From NCBI GenBank assembly GCA_049608925.1, contig JBMYXZ010000084.1:1-6405 (forward strand): a stretch of DNA of 6,405 bases, in the 5' to 3' direction. Both the position numbers and the translations under genes were made by a program. This DNA is from JBMYXZ01 sp049608925. Its GTDB lineage: Bacteria; Pseudomonadota; Alphaproteobacteria; JAGOMX01. The notes beneath the pieces are model-generated. The model saw nothing but the letters and a program-made list of their open reading frames with translations, had not been told where the DNA came from and ran no database searches. Positions 6,352 through 6,405 of this stretch are shown here, in pieces; position 1 is the stretch's first letter; each line of letters starts with the position of its first letter.

Positions 6352-6391
6352 CTCCGACTTTCCGCGGCTTGACCGCGGAATCCATTTAATT
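6352..6391 (-). repeat. Right arm of perfect 40-bp inverted repeat, with CCGCGG hairpin
   Basis: This is the exact reverse complement of 1-40. The stem TTCCGCGG (6360-6367) and CCGCGGAA (6373-6380) encloses the loop CTTGA. It lies upstream of the lipase-like gene with respect to transcription. Outside it are 14 AT-only bases (6392-6405) to the window end, so its outer boundary in the genome is not visible. Together with the left arm it brackets all four genes. Confidence 0.9.
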
Positions 6392-6405
6392 ATTTTATTT
6401 TAATT

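Overview
The window carries four protein genes, all read on the minus strand, between two copies of an inverted repeat. Read in the direction of transcription the order is: a secreted lipase-like protein (6109-4157), pyrG (4014-2329), kdsA (2328-1468) and eno (1445-189). The order pyrG-kdsA-eno, the motif content of the three enzymes and the moderate GC content point to an alphaproteobacterium. KdsA implies a Gram-negative outer membrane with KDO-containing lipopolysaccharide. A secreted class-3-lipase-like protein beside housekeeping genes, the AT-rich spacers and the GC-rich palindromic repeats would fit a host-associated lineage such as Holosporales or Rickettsiales. That narrower placement is inference, not something the sequence proves.

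Layout. 1-188 is non-coding and holds a perfect 40-bp repeat arm with a CCGCGG hairpin, followed by a degenerate extension. 189-4014 is a compact three-gene operon. pyrG and kdsA abut with no spacer, kdsA and eno are 22 bp apart, and each of kdsA and eno has its own Shine-Dalgarno sequence. 4015-4156 is the spacer between the operon and the lipase-like gene. It holds a strong rho-independent terminator for the lipase-like gene and a weak promoter candidate for pyrG. 4157-6109 is the lipase-like gene. 6110-6405 is non-coding: an AT-rich leader with a weak promoter candidate, then the second, inverted copy of the repeat element with a small ACTCA pentamer array.

How the genes fit together. Enolase makes phosphoenolpyruvate, which KdsA condenses with arabinose-5-phosphate to make KDO-8-phosphate for lipid A/LPS. 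CTP synthase supplies CTP, which activates KDO as CMP-KDO and also feeds phospholipid and nucleic-acid synthesis. The operon therefore links central carbon flow, CTP supply and envelope synthesis. The lipase-like gene is a separate transcription unit. It is the least ordinary gene here: an exported predicted alpha/beta hydrolase with a GHSQAG nucleophile elbow and an unusually long helical insertion. No CRISPR array, tRNA, rRNA, phage gene or intact transposase is visible. The most notable structure outside the genes is the pair of inverted repeat elements that brackets all four genes.
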